DNA from: Fodinicola feengrottensis
GTDB taxonomy: Bacteria; Actinomycetota; Actinomycetes; Mycobacteriales; HKI-0501
Direction: 5' to 3'
Length of the DNA stretch: 64,000 nucleotides
Assembly: GCF_010993775.1 (NCBI RefSeq)
Contig: NZ_WOTO01000002.1
Span: forward strand, 124,001-188,000
Shown: positions 52,378-62,584 of the stretch, one piece after another
Layout: every line of letters begins with the position of its first letter
Position numbering within the stretch: position 1 is the stretch's first letter
Translations under genes and position numbers: made by a program
Notes under the pieces: generated by a model
The model's input: the letters and a program-made list of their open reading frames with translations, nothing else
What the model was told of the DNA's origin: nothing
The model's database searches: none

Positions 52378-55300
52378 GTGACGGAACAGATGACTGATAC
52401 CGACCTCGGTACGGCGGGCCGGCGGGAGTCCGAGCCGGCGCTGGCGGACCTCCGGCTGCAGCAACTGCTGGCCGGGCTGACGGCCGTACGAGACGGCGAC
52501 TTCGGCACCCGCCTGCCGCTGGTCGGCGACGAGCTCACCGACGAGATCGCCGCGGTGTTCAACGGCATGGTCGACCAGCTCGACCTGTTCACCTCCGAGG
52601 TCACCCGGGTGGCCCGGGAGGTGGGTACCGACGGCAAGCTCGGCGGCCAGGCCGACGTACCAGGAGTCTCGGGCACCTGGAAGGACCTCACCGACTCGGT
52701 GAACTTCATGGCCGGCAACCTGACTGAGCAGGTGCGATCGATCGCCCAGGTGGCGACCGCGGTGGCCAACGGCGACCTGTCGCAGAAGATCACCGTGGAC
52801 GCGCGCGGCGAGATCCTGGAGCTGAAGAACACCCTGAACACCATGGTCGACCAGCTGTCCGCCTTCGCGGACGAGGTTAGCCGGGTGGCCCGCGAGGTGG
52901 GTACGGACGGGCGGCTCGGCGGCCAGGCGCAGGTGCCAGGCGTCGGCGGCACCTGGCGGGCGTTGACCGACTCGGTGAACTTCATGGCCGGCAACCTGAC
53001 TGAGCAGGTGCGATCGATCGATCGCCCAGGTGGCGACCGCGGTGGCCAACGGCGACCTGTCGCAGAAGATCACCGTGGACGCGCGCGGCGAGATCCTGGA
53101 GCTGAAGAACACCCTGAACACCATGGTCGACCAGCTGTCCGCCTTCGCGGACGAGGTCACCCGGGTCGCCCGCGAGGTCGGCACGGACGGCCGGCTCGGC
53201 GGCCAGGCGGACGTCAAGGGCGTCTCGGGCACGTGGAAGGCGTTGACCGAGTCGGTGAACGTCATGGCGAACAACCTGACCAACCAGGTCCGGTCGCTCG
53301 CCGAGGTCACCACCGCGGTCGCGAAAGGCGACCTGTCGCAGAAGATCCGGGTAGACGCGCGCGGTGAGATCCTGGAACTCAAGGAGACCATGAACACCAT
53401 GGTCGACCAGCTGTCGGCCTTCGCGGACGAGGTCAGCCGGGTGGCCCGCGAGGTCGGCACCGAGGGCATCCTGGGTGGTCAGGCGACCGTACGAGGCGTC
53501 TCCGGCTCATGGAAGGACCTCACCGACAATGTCAACGTGATGGCGTCCAACCTGACCAGCCAGGTGCGGTCGATCGCCCAGGTCGCCAGCTCGGTGGAAC
53601 GCGGCGACCTGTCGAAGAAGATCACTGTCGACGCGCAGGGCGAGGTCGCGGCGCTCGCCGAGACGATCAACACGATGGTGGACACGCTTGGCGCCTTCGC
53701 CATCGAGGTCACCCGGGTCGCCCGGGAGGTCGGCACCGAGGGCATGCTGGGCGGCCAGGCGCGCGTGCCGAACGTCGCCGGCACCTGGAAAGACCTGACC
53801 GAGAACGTGAACTCGATGGCCAACAACCTCACCAACCAGGTGCGGAACATCGCCGAGGTCACCACTGCGGTCGCCCAGGGAGACCTCAAAAAGAAGATCG
53901 ACGTCGACGCGCGCGGCGAGTTCCTGGAACTCAAGACGACGGTCAACACCATGGTCGACACGCTGAGCGCGCTTTCGCTTCGGAGGTCACCCGAGTCGCC
54001 CGCGAGGGTCGGCAGCGAGGGCCGGCTCGGTGGCCAGGCCGAGGTCGAGGGCGTGTCCGGCACCTGGAAGCGGCTCACCGAGAACGTCAACGAACTGGCC
54101 GAAAACCTGACCCGGCAGGTCCGGTCCATCGCCGAGGTCACCAGCGCGGTCGCGACCGGCGACCTGACTCGTACGATTTCGGTGGAAGCGCCAGGAGAGC
54201 TCGCCGAGCTCAAGGACAACATCAACTCGATGGTGGAGTCGCTGCGAGACACGACGACAGCCAACATCGAGCAGGACTGGCTCAAGACGAAACCTCGCGC
54301 ACATCAACAGCCTGATGCAGGGCCAGCGGGTGCTGACCACCGTCGCCGGCGTGATCCTGGATGACCTGGTGCCGCTCGTACGAGCGCAGTACGGCACGTT
54401 CTTCCTTGCCACCACTGGCGATGACGGGCGTACTCAGCTGGAGCTGATCGCCAGTTACGGGCATCACGAGCACTCGGTGGAACCGCGTACCCGCTTTGCC
54501 GTCGGCCAGTCGCTGGTCGGGCAGGCGGCGCGTACGCGCAAACCGATCCTGGTCACCGACACGCCACCTGACTACCTGAAGATCTCGTCCAGTCTGGGGC
54601 AGGCGCCACCGGCCACCCTGATGGTGCTGCCGATCCTGTTCGAGGGGCAGACACTCGGTGTCATCGAACTGGCTGCCTTCAACGCGTTCACCCAGGTGCA
54701 CCGCGACTTTCTCCAGCAACTGACCGAAACCATCGGTGTCAACGTCAACGCGATCGTCGCCAGCTCCCGTACCGACGACCTCCTGGAGGAGTCGCAGCGG
54801 CTCGCCGCCGAACTTCGCGCCCAGCAGGAGGAGCTGCAGTATTCGAACGCGGAGCTGGCCGACAAAGCGGCCCTGATGGCCCGGCAGAATCACGACATCG
54901 AGATCAAGAACATCGAGATCGAGCATGCCCGGCGGGAGATCGAGGAACGCGCCCAACAGCTCGCGCTGGCCTCGAAATACAAGTCCGAATTCCTCGCCAA
55001 CATGTCACACGAGCTGCGTACGCCGCTGAACAGCCTGCTGATCCTGGCCCGGCTGCTGTCCCAGAACTCGGCCGGCAACCTGTCCTCCAAGCAGGTCGAA
55101 TACGCGACCGTCATCCATTCGGCCGGATCGGATCTTCTGCAGTTGATCAACGACATCCTGGACCTGTCCAAAGTGGAGGCCGGCAAGATGGCCGTGCACG
55201 CCGAGTCGGTTCCGGTGCGGGATCTGCTGGAATACGTGCAGGCCACTTTCCGACCGCTGACGCTGGAAAAAGGCCTGGAATTTGCCATTGTCGCCGAGTC

Positions 55301-56636
55301 GGACGCGCCCACCGAGTTGGTGACCGACGAACAGCGGCTGCGTCAGGTGCTCGGAAACCTGTTGTCGAACGCGGTGAAGTTCACCGAAAAGGGCCGGGTG
55401 GAGCTGCGTACGAGGCGAGCCGACCCGGCCGAGTTGCCGGCGGCCGCCGCGGACCGGCCCTTCGTGGTCTTCTTCTCGGTGGTGGACACCGGGGTGGGCA
55501 TCGCCGAGGAGAGAATCTCGCGACGATCTTCAACGCCTTCCAGCAGGCCGACGGCACCACCAGCCGGCGCTACGGCGGCACCGGCCTCGGCCTGTCCATC
55601 GGCCGGCAGATCGCGGCCCTGCTCGCGGCCCTGCTCGGCGGCGAGATCAGGGCGGTGAGTGAGCCGGACCGGGGGAGCACCTTCACCCTCTACCTGCCGG
55701 TCGACGGCATCGACGCGGCCGGCCTCGAAAGTGTGTCGGCGGGCCTCGCCGGCGGCGAGGTGGTCGCGCTGGCGCCGCTGGAGCAGCCGTTGGTGCTCGT
55801 CCTGGAGCCGGCCGAGAACCGGTTGCTCTCGGTGCTCGCGCACAGCGCGGCCAGCACCGCGAGCCGGGACGGCGCCGCCGTGGTCAGCACGGTGAGCGAC
55901 AGCCGGGAGGCGGTCAAGGTGCTGCGCGGCGGCCATTACGGCTGTGTGGTGGTCAACCTCGACGAGCCGGCCCGCGCGCGGCGCTGGACCTGATGGAGCC
56001 GCTCGCGGCCGAGTCCGACCCGCCGGTGGTGCTCGCCCATTCCAGCCAACCGCTCGCCGCGGCGCAGCGGGAAGTGCTGGAAAACCTGCGAAAGATCCAC
56101 CCGGTGGAGGTGTTCGACTCGCTCGACCAGCTCCGCCGCCGGATTGTCGCCTGCCTGTCCGTTGCGGACACGACGGTGGTCGAGGAGCCCACGCTGGCCG
56201 AGGTGCGGCCGGCGGTCACCGAGCCGCGCGCCGGCCGGCCAGTACGAGCGGCTGCGCGGCCGTACGGTGCTGGTCGTCGATGACGACAGCCGGAACGTGT
56301 TCGCGATCACCGGCGTCCTGGAGCTCTACGGGATGACCGTCCTGCACGCGCCGAACGGGAAGGAAGGAGTCGCGGCCGTACTGGCGCATGACGCCATTGA
56401 TCTGGTCCTCATGGACGTGATGATGCCGGAGATGGACGGCCACGCGGCGACCATCGCGATCCGCGAGATCCCGCGCTACGCGAAACTGCCGATCATCGCG
56501 GTGACGGCCAAGGCGATGGCCGGTGACCAGAGAAAAAAGCCTCGCCGCCGGAGCCACCGACTACGTCACCAAACCGGTGGACGCCCAGGACCTGCTGACC
56601 CGGATGGACCGGTTGCTCAACGTTTCGTCGGGATGA
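52378..56636 (+). CDS. Cytosolic poly-HAMP hybrid histidine kinase with GAF and receiver domains, frameshifted
   Basis: GTG 52378 behind AGAGGG. Seven HAMP units of ~92 residues follow each other (VARxGDLSx[54 protein letters not shown]), without any membrane helix. Then come a GAF domain ([20 protein letters not shown]), a coiled coil, HisKA ([17 protein letters not shown], phospho-His), HATPase ([26 protein letters not shown]), a degenerate receiver-like segment, and a true receiver ([42 protein letters not shown]). The layout recalls group III osmosensing kinases. Frame breaks near 53020 (GATC expansion), 53965 (with a compensating one at 53998), 54290, 55515, 55985, 56250 and 56530. Confidence 0.85.
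52690..53157 (+). repeat. Near-identical 188-bp direct repeat within the HAMP array
   Basis: Bases 52690-52877 recur at 52966-53157. The two copies match base for base except for four extra bases (one GATC unit) near 53019 in the second: GCGATCGATCGCC versus GCGATCGATCGATCGCC. The extra unit shifts the frame. The repeat period (~276 bases) equals one HAMP unit. Other units of the array differ at many positions, so these two were duplicated or converted recently. Confidence 0.85.
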
Positions 56637-56674
56637 GCGGGTTTGGCGGCGACTTGGCCGGGTAACCAGACCTG

Positions 56675-57685
56675 GTGGATCCTGACTGGAAGCTGGCCGA
56701 AACCGACCGAGTGACGGTCGTCATCGCGACCCGCAACCGGCGCGCTGACCTGCTGCGATTCCTTGACAGCCTGGTAGGGCGAGTGCCGGTGGTGGTGGTC
56801 GACAACGATTCCCGCGACGGCACCGCGGCCGCTGTCCGTACCGCTTTCCCCTCGGTACGGATCGCAGTGCTTCCGCGCAACCGCGGTGCCGCCGCACGCA
56901 ATGTGGGCGTCCGGCTCGCCACCACGCCGTACGTCGCCTTCGGCTACCTCGACTCCGCCTGGGCCGCCGGCACCCTCGCCCAAGCAGCCAGGATCTTCGA
57001 CCGGCAACGCGCTCTCGGCCTGCTCGCCGCTCGTACGATCGGCGGCTCTGACCCGGCCGCGAGCGAGACCGCCGTCCGGTCGCTGCGTCCCGACAGCGTG
57101 CCGGTGCTCGGATTCCGCGGCCGGGCCGCGTTCGTACGCCGAGACGCCTTCCTCGCGGTGGGCGGATTTTCGTCGGTGTCGTTTTCCACCAATGAAGCGA
57201 TGCTGCTGTCGTACGACCTGGCCGCGGCTGGCTGGGCGCTGGCGTACGTCGACACCGTCGTCATGCACCAACGGTCGTCCACGCGGTCCGCCCGCCGCCG
57301 GTTGGAGTTGCGGAATCTGCTGCTGATCAGCTGGATGCGCCGGCCTTTGCGGCGAGCGTGCGCCGACGCCTTCCGGCTCGCCCACTGCGCGACGGTGTCC
57401 GCGGACGCCTGCGTCGCCTTCGGGTCGGCGCTGATCCGGCTGCCCTGGGCCCTGGCCAACCGCCGTCGCCTCCCACCGCAGGTCGAAAGCGAGATCCTGC
57501 GCCTGGAACGAAACCGTCGCCGCCTGATAAGGGGGGCCTGGATTTTCGTCGAGTGCGGGACTTTATCCCGCACTCGACACCGGACATCCAGCCCTCCTAC
57601 CGCCATTTGGGGAACGGGCGTAGGTCCCCGGGGGCGCTGGCGGAGGCGTACCGGCAGGATGGCGATATGGCGCATCACGTACTGA
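56675..57685 (+). CDS. Family 2 glycosyltransferase
   Basis: GTG 56675 opens a GT-A fold: VTVVIATRNRRADLLRFLDS, VVVVDNDSRDGT, LPRNRGAAARNVGVRLATTP (nucleotide-sugar site) and VAFGYLDSAWAAG, where family members usually have a DDD/DDDS metal motif; here one Asp remains. RGRAAFVRRDAFLAVGGFSS and AYVDTVVMHQRSS follow. It probably transfers a sugar to an envelope glycan or secondary product. The frame runs to 57685, but a perfect 13-bp hairpin lies inside the last 140 bases and adjacent TGA TAA stops (57525-57530) exist in another frame. The true end may therefore be near 57530. Confidence 0.75.
   Translation: MDPDWKLAETDRVTVVIATRNRRADLLRFLDSLVGRVPVVVVDNDSRDGTAAAVRTAFPSVRIAVLPRNRGAAARNVGVRLATTPYVAFGYLDSAWAAGTLAQAARIFDRQRALGLLAARTIGGSDPAASETAVRSLRPDSVPVLGFRGRAAFVRRDAFLAVGGFSSVSFSTNEAMLLSYDLAAAGWALAYVDTVVMHQRSSTRSARRRLELRNLLLISWMRRPLRRACADAFRLAHCATVSADACVAFGSALIRLPWALANRRRLPPQVESEILRLERNRRRLIRGAWIFVECGTLSRTRHRTSSPPTAIWGTGVGPRGRWRRRTGRMAIWRITY
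57548..57578. terminator. Perfect 13-bp hairpin, terminator-like or intergenic palindrome
   Basis: Bases 57548-57560 and 57566-57578 are exact reverse complements with the five-base loop CTTTA; the stem starts GTCGAGTGCGGGA. No T-run follows, as is common for actinomycete terminators. It stands between the glycosyltransferase and the response regulator gene and could end transcription in both directions. Confidence 0.6.
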
Positions 57686-58356
57686 TCGCGGACGACGACC
57701 GGGCGATCCGGGACTCGCTGGAGCGTGCGCTGGAGTTGGCCGGGTACCAAGTCAGTACGGCGGTGGATGGGGTGACCGCGCTGGCCGCCGTGAAGCATGA
57801 GCAGATCGACGTGCTGGTGCTCGATGTCGCGATGCCGGGAGTCGACGGACTGGGTGTGTGCCAGGTGCTGCGAGCGTCTGGCGACCACACGCCCGTCCTC
57901 ATGCTGACCGCGCGCGTTGAGACTCCCGATCGGGTCGCCGGGTTGGACGCGGGTGCGGACGACTACCTGCCCAAGCCGTTCGAGTTGGACGAGCTGCTGG
58001 CCAGACTGCGGGCGGCGCTGGTCCGCCGGGCGGTGCCGCCCGAGCCGGACGAGTCGGCTCGTACGATCCGGGTCGCCGACCTGGAGGTGGACCCGGCGGG
58101 CCGCCGGGTGTCGTGGGGGAGCGCGCCGATCGAGCTTTCCAAGACTGAGTTCGACCTGTTGGAGCTGCTGGTCCGTCATGCCGGCGCGGTGCTCGACCAC
58201 TCCACCATCTACCAGCGGATCTGGGGTTTCGACTTCGGCCCGGAGTCCAAGAACCTGGCCGTCTACATCAGCTACCTGCGCCGCAAGCTGGACCAGGCCG
58301 GTGCGCCGCCGCTGATCCGTACCGTCCGAGGTGTCGGTTACTCGGTGCGGGCATGA
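57667..58356 (+). CDS. OmpR-family response regulator (MprA-like)
   Basis: 229 residues from ATG 57667, frame intact. Receiver domain with acidic pocket LIADDDRAIRDSLERALELA, phospho-Asp in VLVLDVAMPGVDG, Thr in MLTAR and Lys in LPKPFELDELLARL. A winged-helix effector follows (ELSKTEFDLLELLVRHAGAV, YQRIWGFDFGPESKNLAVYI, TVRGVGYSVRA). The sequence pattern is closest to MprA/TcrA-like regulators of envelope stress. ATGA overlap with the sensor kinase gene shows a cognate pair. Confidence 0.9.
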   Translation: MAHHVLIADDDRAIRDSLERALELAGYQVSTAVDGVTALAAVKHEQIDVLVLDVAMPGVDGLGVCQVLRASGDHTPVLMLTARVETPDRVAGLDAGADDYLPKPFELDELLARLRAALVRRAVPPEPDESARTIRVADLEVDPAGRRVSWGSAPIELSKTEFDLLELLVRHAGAVLDHSTIYQRIWGFDFGPESKNLAVYISYLRRKLDQAGAPPLIRTVRGVGYSVRA

Positions 58357-59723
58357 GCTTGCGTACGAAGGTCGTGGTGGCCTTCGCGGCGATCGCTGGG
58401 CTGGTGGCGGCGCTGATGGGGATCCTCAGCTATCAGGCCACCGACAACGAAGTCTGGGGCCAGCTGGACCGTTCGCTCGCGGCCACCGCAGGCCAGCTGG
58501 CGGCGGGGGCGCGACTACGGTGGCGCTGCCCATCGGCAAGAAGAACCAGCCGGACCCGGACGGTGATCGCAGCGGCGCCGCTGACCCGATCATCGCCCAG
58601 CTCATCTCGCCTGACGGCACGGTCCACGAGGTCACCGGAAGTGCCGGCACCCTGCCGATCACGGACACTGACCGGCACCTCGCGAGTATGACGACGGGGA
58701 AGGTTGCGAAGGAGCGGACGGTCGTGTCGTCGGCGGCGTCCATTACCGGGTGTGCACGCTGGCCCTCGGCGCGAAGCGCGGTGCGGTGCTGGTGGCCCGT
58801 GACCTTGGCCCGACGGACCGGATCATGGCCGGGCTCGCCACCATGATCGTGCTTGCCGGCGTGCTCGTTCTGATCGCCGCCGCGGCGGTCGGCTGGTTCA
58901 TCGCCTGGCGCATCACCCGCCGGCTGGTACGCCTGGCCGAGCTCGCCGAGCGGGTCAGGTCCACTGAGCGACTGGACATCGAGGTGCCAACCGGCGGCCG
59001 GGACGAGGTGGCCGGCGGCTCGGCGCCGCCCTGGACGCGATGCTCGGCCGGCTGGCGCGCTCGCGCGACGACCAGCAGCGGCTCGTCCAGGACGCTGGGC
59101 ATGAGCTGCGTACGCCGCTGACCAGCCTGCGGACGAACGTGGCGGTCCTGCGGCAGCTCGACGACCTGACCCCGGACGCGCGCAACCGACTGATCGATGA
59201 CCTGGACGGTGAGACGCGCGAGCTGACCGATCTCGTCAACGAACTGATCGACCTGGCCACTCACCGGCACGACCTGGAGAGTGCGGAGCTGGTGGCGCTT
59301 TCGGAGGTGGCCGAGGCGGCGGCCAGCCGGGTACGTCGTCGGTCCGGCCGCGAGATTCTCGTCGACGCCGACCGGACTGTGGTCCGAGGGCGCCGGCAGG
59401 CGCTGGAGCGGGCGGTGTCCAATCTCCTGGAAAACGCGGTGAAATTCGCTCCTGAAGAGCCCATCGATGTGGTGGTCAAGGACGGCCGGATCGAGGTGCG
59501 GGACCGCGGACCGGGCATGTCCGAAGAGGACGGGCAGCACGTTTTCGAGCGCTTCTACCGCGCTAGTACGGCCCGGGGCCTGCCCGGTTCTGGTCTGGGC
59601 CTCGCCATAGTGAGTCAGGTCGCGGACTCCCATGGCGGGGACGTTTTCGTGACGAGCCGCGAGGGTGGCGGCGCCGTGGTCGGCTTCTCAGTGAACTCTA
59701 AACCGGGCCACGTCGAGGACTAA
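58353..59723 (+). CDS. Membrane sensor histidine kinase (MprB-like), frameshifted
   Basis: ATG 58353 overlaps the regulator stop. TM1 (VVVAFAAIAGLVAALMGIL), an outer sensor loop of ~130 residues (ALPIGKKNQPDPDGDRSG, IIAQLISPDGTVHEVTGS) and TM2 (TMIVLAGVLVLIAAAAVGWF) are followed by HAMP, HisKA (DAGHELRTPLTSLRTN) and HATPase (NLLENAVKFAPEE, RDRGPGM, HVFERFYRAS, GSGLGLAIV). Frame breaks near 58500, 58740 and 59020. It phosphorylates the upstream-encoded regulator in response to an envelope or redox signal. The flavin electron-transfer genes directly downstream may be its targets. Confidence 0.85.
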
Positions 59724-59754
59724 GCCAAGGTGATGACTGTTGGGGGAGCCCACC

Positions 59755-59762
59755 GAGAGGAG
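59755..59762 (+). promoter_or_regulatory. Ribosome-binding site that decides a TTG start
   Basis: GAGAGGAG lies five bases before TTG 59768, the start of the ferric-reductase-like gene. A nearly identical GAGAGGAG (61211-61218) precedes the FMN-binding protein gene of the same operon. No ATG or GTG lies at a usable distance. Confidence 0.65.
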
Positions 59763-59767
59763 CTCCC

Positions 59768-61193
59768 TTGCCGCCAGTCACCGCACCGCCACGGCCCGCC
59801 GTGCATGTCGCGCCGGTACGCCGGACCGGCAGCCATCGGCGGACGCCGGGCTGGTGGCGCGACGCGGTGGGATTCACCGCTTGGATGAGCCTGCTGGTGG
59901 TGGTCGCGCTGTGGGTGGCCAACCGTGGCGTACAGAATGCCGACACGCTGCCTGGCCTCGCCACTTCGCTGGGCCGGTTGGCCGGGTTGTTGTCGGCGGA
60001 CCTGCTGCTCTGCAGGCAGGTGCTGCTGATGGCCCGCATTCCGTGGGTGGAGCGGGGCTTCGGACAGGATGCGCTCGTGCGGACCCACCGCCTGGTCGGG
60101 TTCACGTCTTTTCATTTGTTGCTGGCCCACATCGTGCTGATTGTCGTCGGCTATGCGGCCGATGCGCACACTGGTTTGCCTGCCCAGGCTTGGAGTTTGG
60201 TCACCACCTATCCGGGAATGTTGTTGGCCACCGCGGCGACCGTGCTGCTGGTCATGGTGGTGGTGACCTCGGTACGAGCTGCGCGCCGGCGGCTTCGGTA
60301 CGAGTCGTGGCACCTGCTGCATTTGTACGCGTACCTCGGTGTCGGTCTCGCCCTTCCACACGAAATCTGGACCGGCGCTGATTTCACCGCGTCGCCGCTG
60401 GCGGCCGGGTATTGGTGGAGTGTCTATGCGGCCGCCGCGGGTGCGGTGTTGGTCTTCCGGATTTTTTTGCCAGGATTGCGAAACCTGCGACACCGGCTGG
60501 TTGTGGACCAGGTTTGTCGTTGAGGCGGACGGCGTGGTGTCGGTGTATTTGCGCGGGCGGCAGTTGGCGCGTTTGCAGGCGAGCGCCGGCCAGTTCTTCG
60601 TCTGGCGGTTCCTGGACGGACCAGGATGCAGTCGTGGCAAGCCGTACTCGCTGTCGGCCGCCCCGCGCCGGGACCGGCTCCGAATCACCGCCCGCGACCT
60701 CGGGCCAGGCAGTCGACGACTGGCCACTCTGTCGGTTGGCACCCGAGTTGTTTTCGAGGGCCCGTACGGAAGAATGACCGCCGCTGTTCGTCGTACGCGG
60801 AAAGTCACGCTGATCGCGTCCGGGATTGGGATCACGCCGTTGCGGGCGTTGCTCGAGGAAATGACATACGCGCCGGGCGAGGCCGTGCTGATCTACCGGG
60901 CGCGCGGGGAGCGAGACCTTCTTTTCCGGCCGGAGCTCGACATGCTCGCCGCACGCCGAGGCGTTCGCATTGTCTATCTCTGCGGGCACCGCATTCCGGG
61001 CCGTGACTCATGGTTGCCGGCGCAGTATGCGGGGTTTGCCGATAACAACGTTTTACGCGAGATCGTGCCGGACATCGCCGGCCACGATGTCTTCGTCTGT
61101 GGTCCGGACGGGTGGACAGCCGCGGTCGTACGAGCCGCCCGTGCCGCTGGGGTGCCGCACAGTCAGCTGCACAGCGAGCGATTTTCGTGGTGA
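59768..61193 (+). CDS. Ferric-reductase-like membrane flavohaem oxidoreductase, frameshifted
   Basis: TTG 59768 with a strong ribosome-binding site. About six membrane helices carry paired histidines typical of ferric reductase/NOX-type b-haem ligation (RTHRLVGFTSFHLLLAHIVL and WHLLHLYAYLGVGLALPHE). After a frame break near 60515 comes a ferredoxin-reductase module: FAD-binding GKPYSLSAAP, then NAD(P)-binding VTLIASGIGITPLRALLEEM and HDVFVCGPDGWTAAVVRAAR. It would move electrons from NAD(P)H through FAD and haem across the membrane. The next genes encode a flavinylation target and ApbE, so the acceptor is probably the covalently FMN-bearing outer protein. Confidence 0.82.
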
Positions 61194-61226
61194 ACGGCGG
61201 ATTCTCACCGAGAGAGGAGCTTGAAG

Positions 61227-61669
61227 ATGCGTAGGATCGTGGTCGCGCTGGCCGCCACTGTTTCCGGCCTGGTGCTGCTTTTCAGCTATTACACGAGTAC
61301 GAACCAGACGAACCCCGAGCCGCACCGGCCGCGACCGCGCCGCCCGCGCCAGCTGGCACGCCGGAGCCGGCTGGTTCGACCGGAACGGCTGGTGGGACGT
61401 ACACCGGTTCGGTGGTCCAGACGAGATACGGTCCGGTGCAGGTCCGGATCACCGTGTCCGGTGGCCGGATCGGGGCGGCCCAGGCCGTCCAGGTCCCGAC
61501 GGACAACGCGCGGGACGCCGAAATCAACGCCTCCGCGGTGCCTGTCCTCAACCAAGAGGTGGTTTCCGCGCAGAGCGCCAAAATCGATGCGGTGAGTGGC
61601 GCGACCTACACCAGTCAGGGCTATATCTCGTCGCTGCAGGCGGCCATCGACGCGGCTCACCTGTCATGA
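61227..61669 (+). CDS. Membrane-anchored FMN-binding-domain protein, flavinylation target, frameshifted
   Basis: ATG 61227 with GAGAGGAG eight bases upstream. An N-terminal membrane anchor (RIVVALAATVSGLVLLFSYY), an Ala/Pro/Gly linker and a small FMN-binding domain: GSVVQTRYGPVQVRITVSGG, IGAAQAVQVPTDNARD and the modification site DAVSGATYTSQGY. ApbE enzymes attach FMN by phosphoester to the Thr of exactly this (S/D)GAT pattern. One frame break near 61317 in the linker. Its stop overlaps the apbE start (ATGA). Confidence 0.82.
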
Positions 61670-62459
61670 AGCGGTCGTGGGTCGAGCAGATCATGGGAAT
61701 GCCGATCAGTGTTTGCGTACGCGGACCTGGTACGGCCGACGACTCGGCGATCTCGGCTGCGGTTCGGAGCGTTTTCGAGCAGTTGCGCGAGGTCGACCGA
61801 CTGTTCAGCCCCTTTCGGGCGGACAGCGAGATCAGCAAAATGAACCGTCACCTGGAAACCGCCGCCGACTGCCACCCGTTGGTCGACGAAGTCCTCGACC
61901 TCTGTTACGAAGCCCGCGAGCGTACTGACGGCAGTTTCGACCCGTGGCTGCCCGGCCCGCGAGACGTGCCGGTCTTCGATCCATCCGGGCTGGTCAAGGG
62001 CTGGGCGGTGGAGCGAGCGCGCGGGCACTCGCGGCTGTCGAAGACCATGATTACTACCTGAACGCTGGCGGTGACATCGCCCTTGGCGTCCGCCCGAAAG
62101 CCGCGGCCAGCTGGCGAATCGGTGTCGAGAATCCCTTTGACCGTACCCAGATCCTGGCCGTTCGCGAACTGCGTTCGGGCGGCATCGCCACTTCCGGGAC
62201 CGCGGCTCGCGGTGCGCACATCCGAGATCCTCGTACCGGCCGTCCCGCCGGCACCTTCGCCTCCGTGACCGTCATCGGGCCGTCGTTGCTGTGGGCCGAT
62301 ATTTATGCGACCGCGGCCTTCGCTCGCGGCCCAGGTGCCTTGCGGTGGCTGGCGAAAAACGCCGGGGAATACGAGGCGATCACCGTCGAACGGATGACCG
62401 GCCGGGTCGCCGGGATGCACCTCGTCAGCACTTCCAGCCCGCCCGGCACAGCGCGCTGA
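61666..62459 (+). CDS. apbE: FAD:protein FMN transferase (ApbE), frameshifted
   Basis: About 264 residues from ATG 61666. ApbE fold: MGMPISVCVRG at the start, LREVDRLFSPFRADSEISKM (flavin/metal region), RTDGSFDPWLPG, FDPSGLVKGWAVERA, then YYLNAGGDIALG with the catalytic Asp, GIATSGTAARGAHIRDPRTG and the Mg-binding end WADIYATAAFARGP. A frame break near 62030. It transfers FMN from FAD to the Thr of the adjacent FMN-binding protein. No signal peptide is evident, unlike most proteobacterial ApbE, so the site of action is unclear. Confidence 0.88.
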
Positions 62460-62518
62460 CAGCCGCCGTCGCGAGACCTGTTGTCGTTTTTGTCGGTCGT
62501 CGAGCGGTGCAGGAACAC

Positions 62519-62584
62519 CTACGTGACAATCCCTGCGGCCGCCAGCACCAAAACCACGCTGATGGCGATAACTATTCGCTTCAT
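62519..62584 (-). CDS. Possible very small membrane peptide
   Basis: ATG 62584 overlaps the stop of the large upstream gene (ATGA) and encodes 21 residues, MKRIVIAISVVLVLAAAGIV plus a Thr, a clean membrane helix or signal sequence. The coupled start makes translation plausible. It may instead be the beginning of a longer gene cut short by a frame error; the following 60 bases show no convincing continuation. Confidence 0.3.
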   Translation of the reverse strand: MKRIVIAISVVLVLAAAGIVT

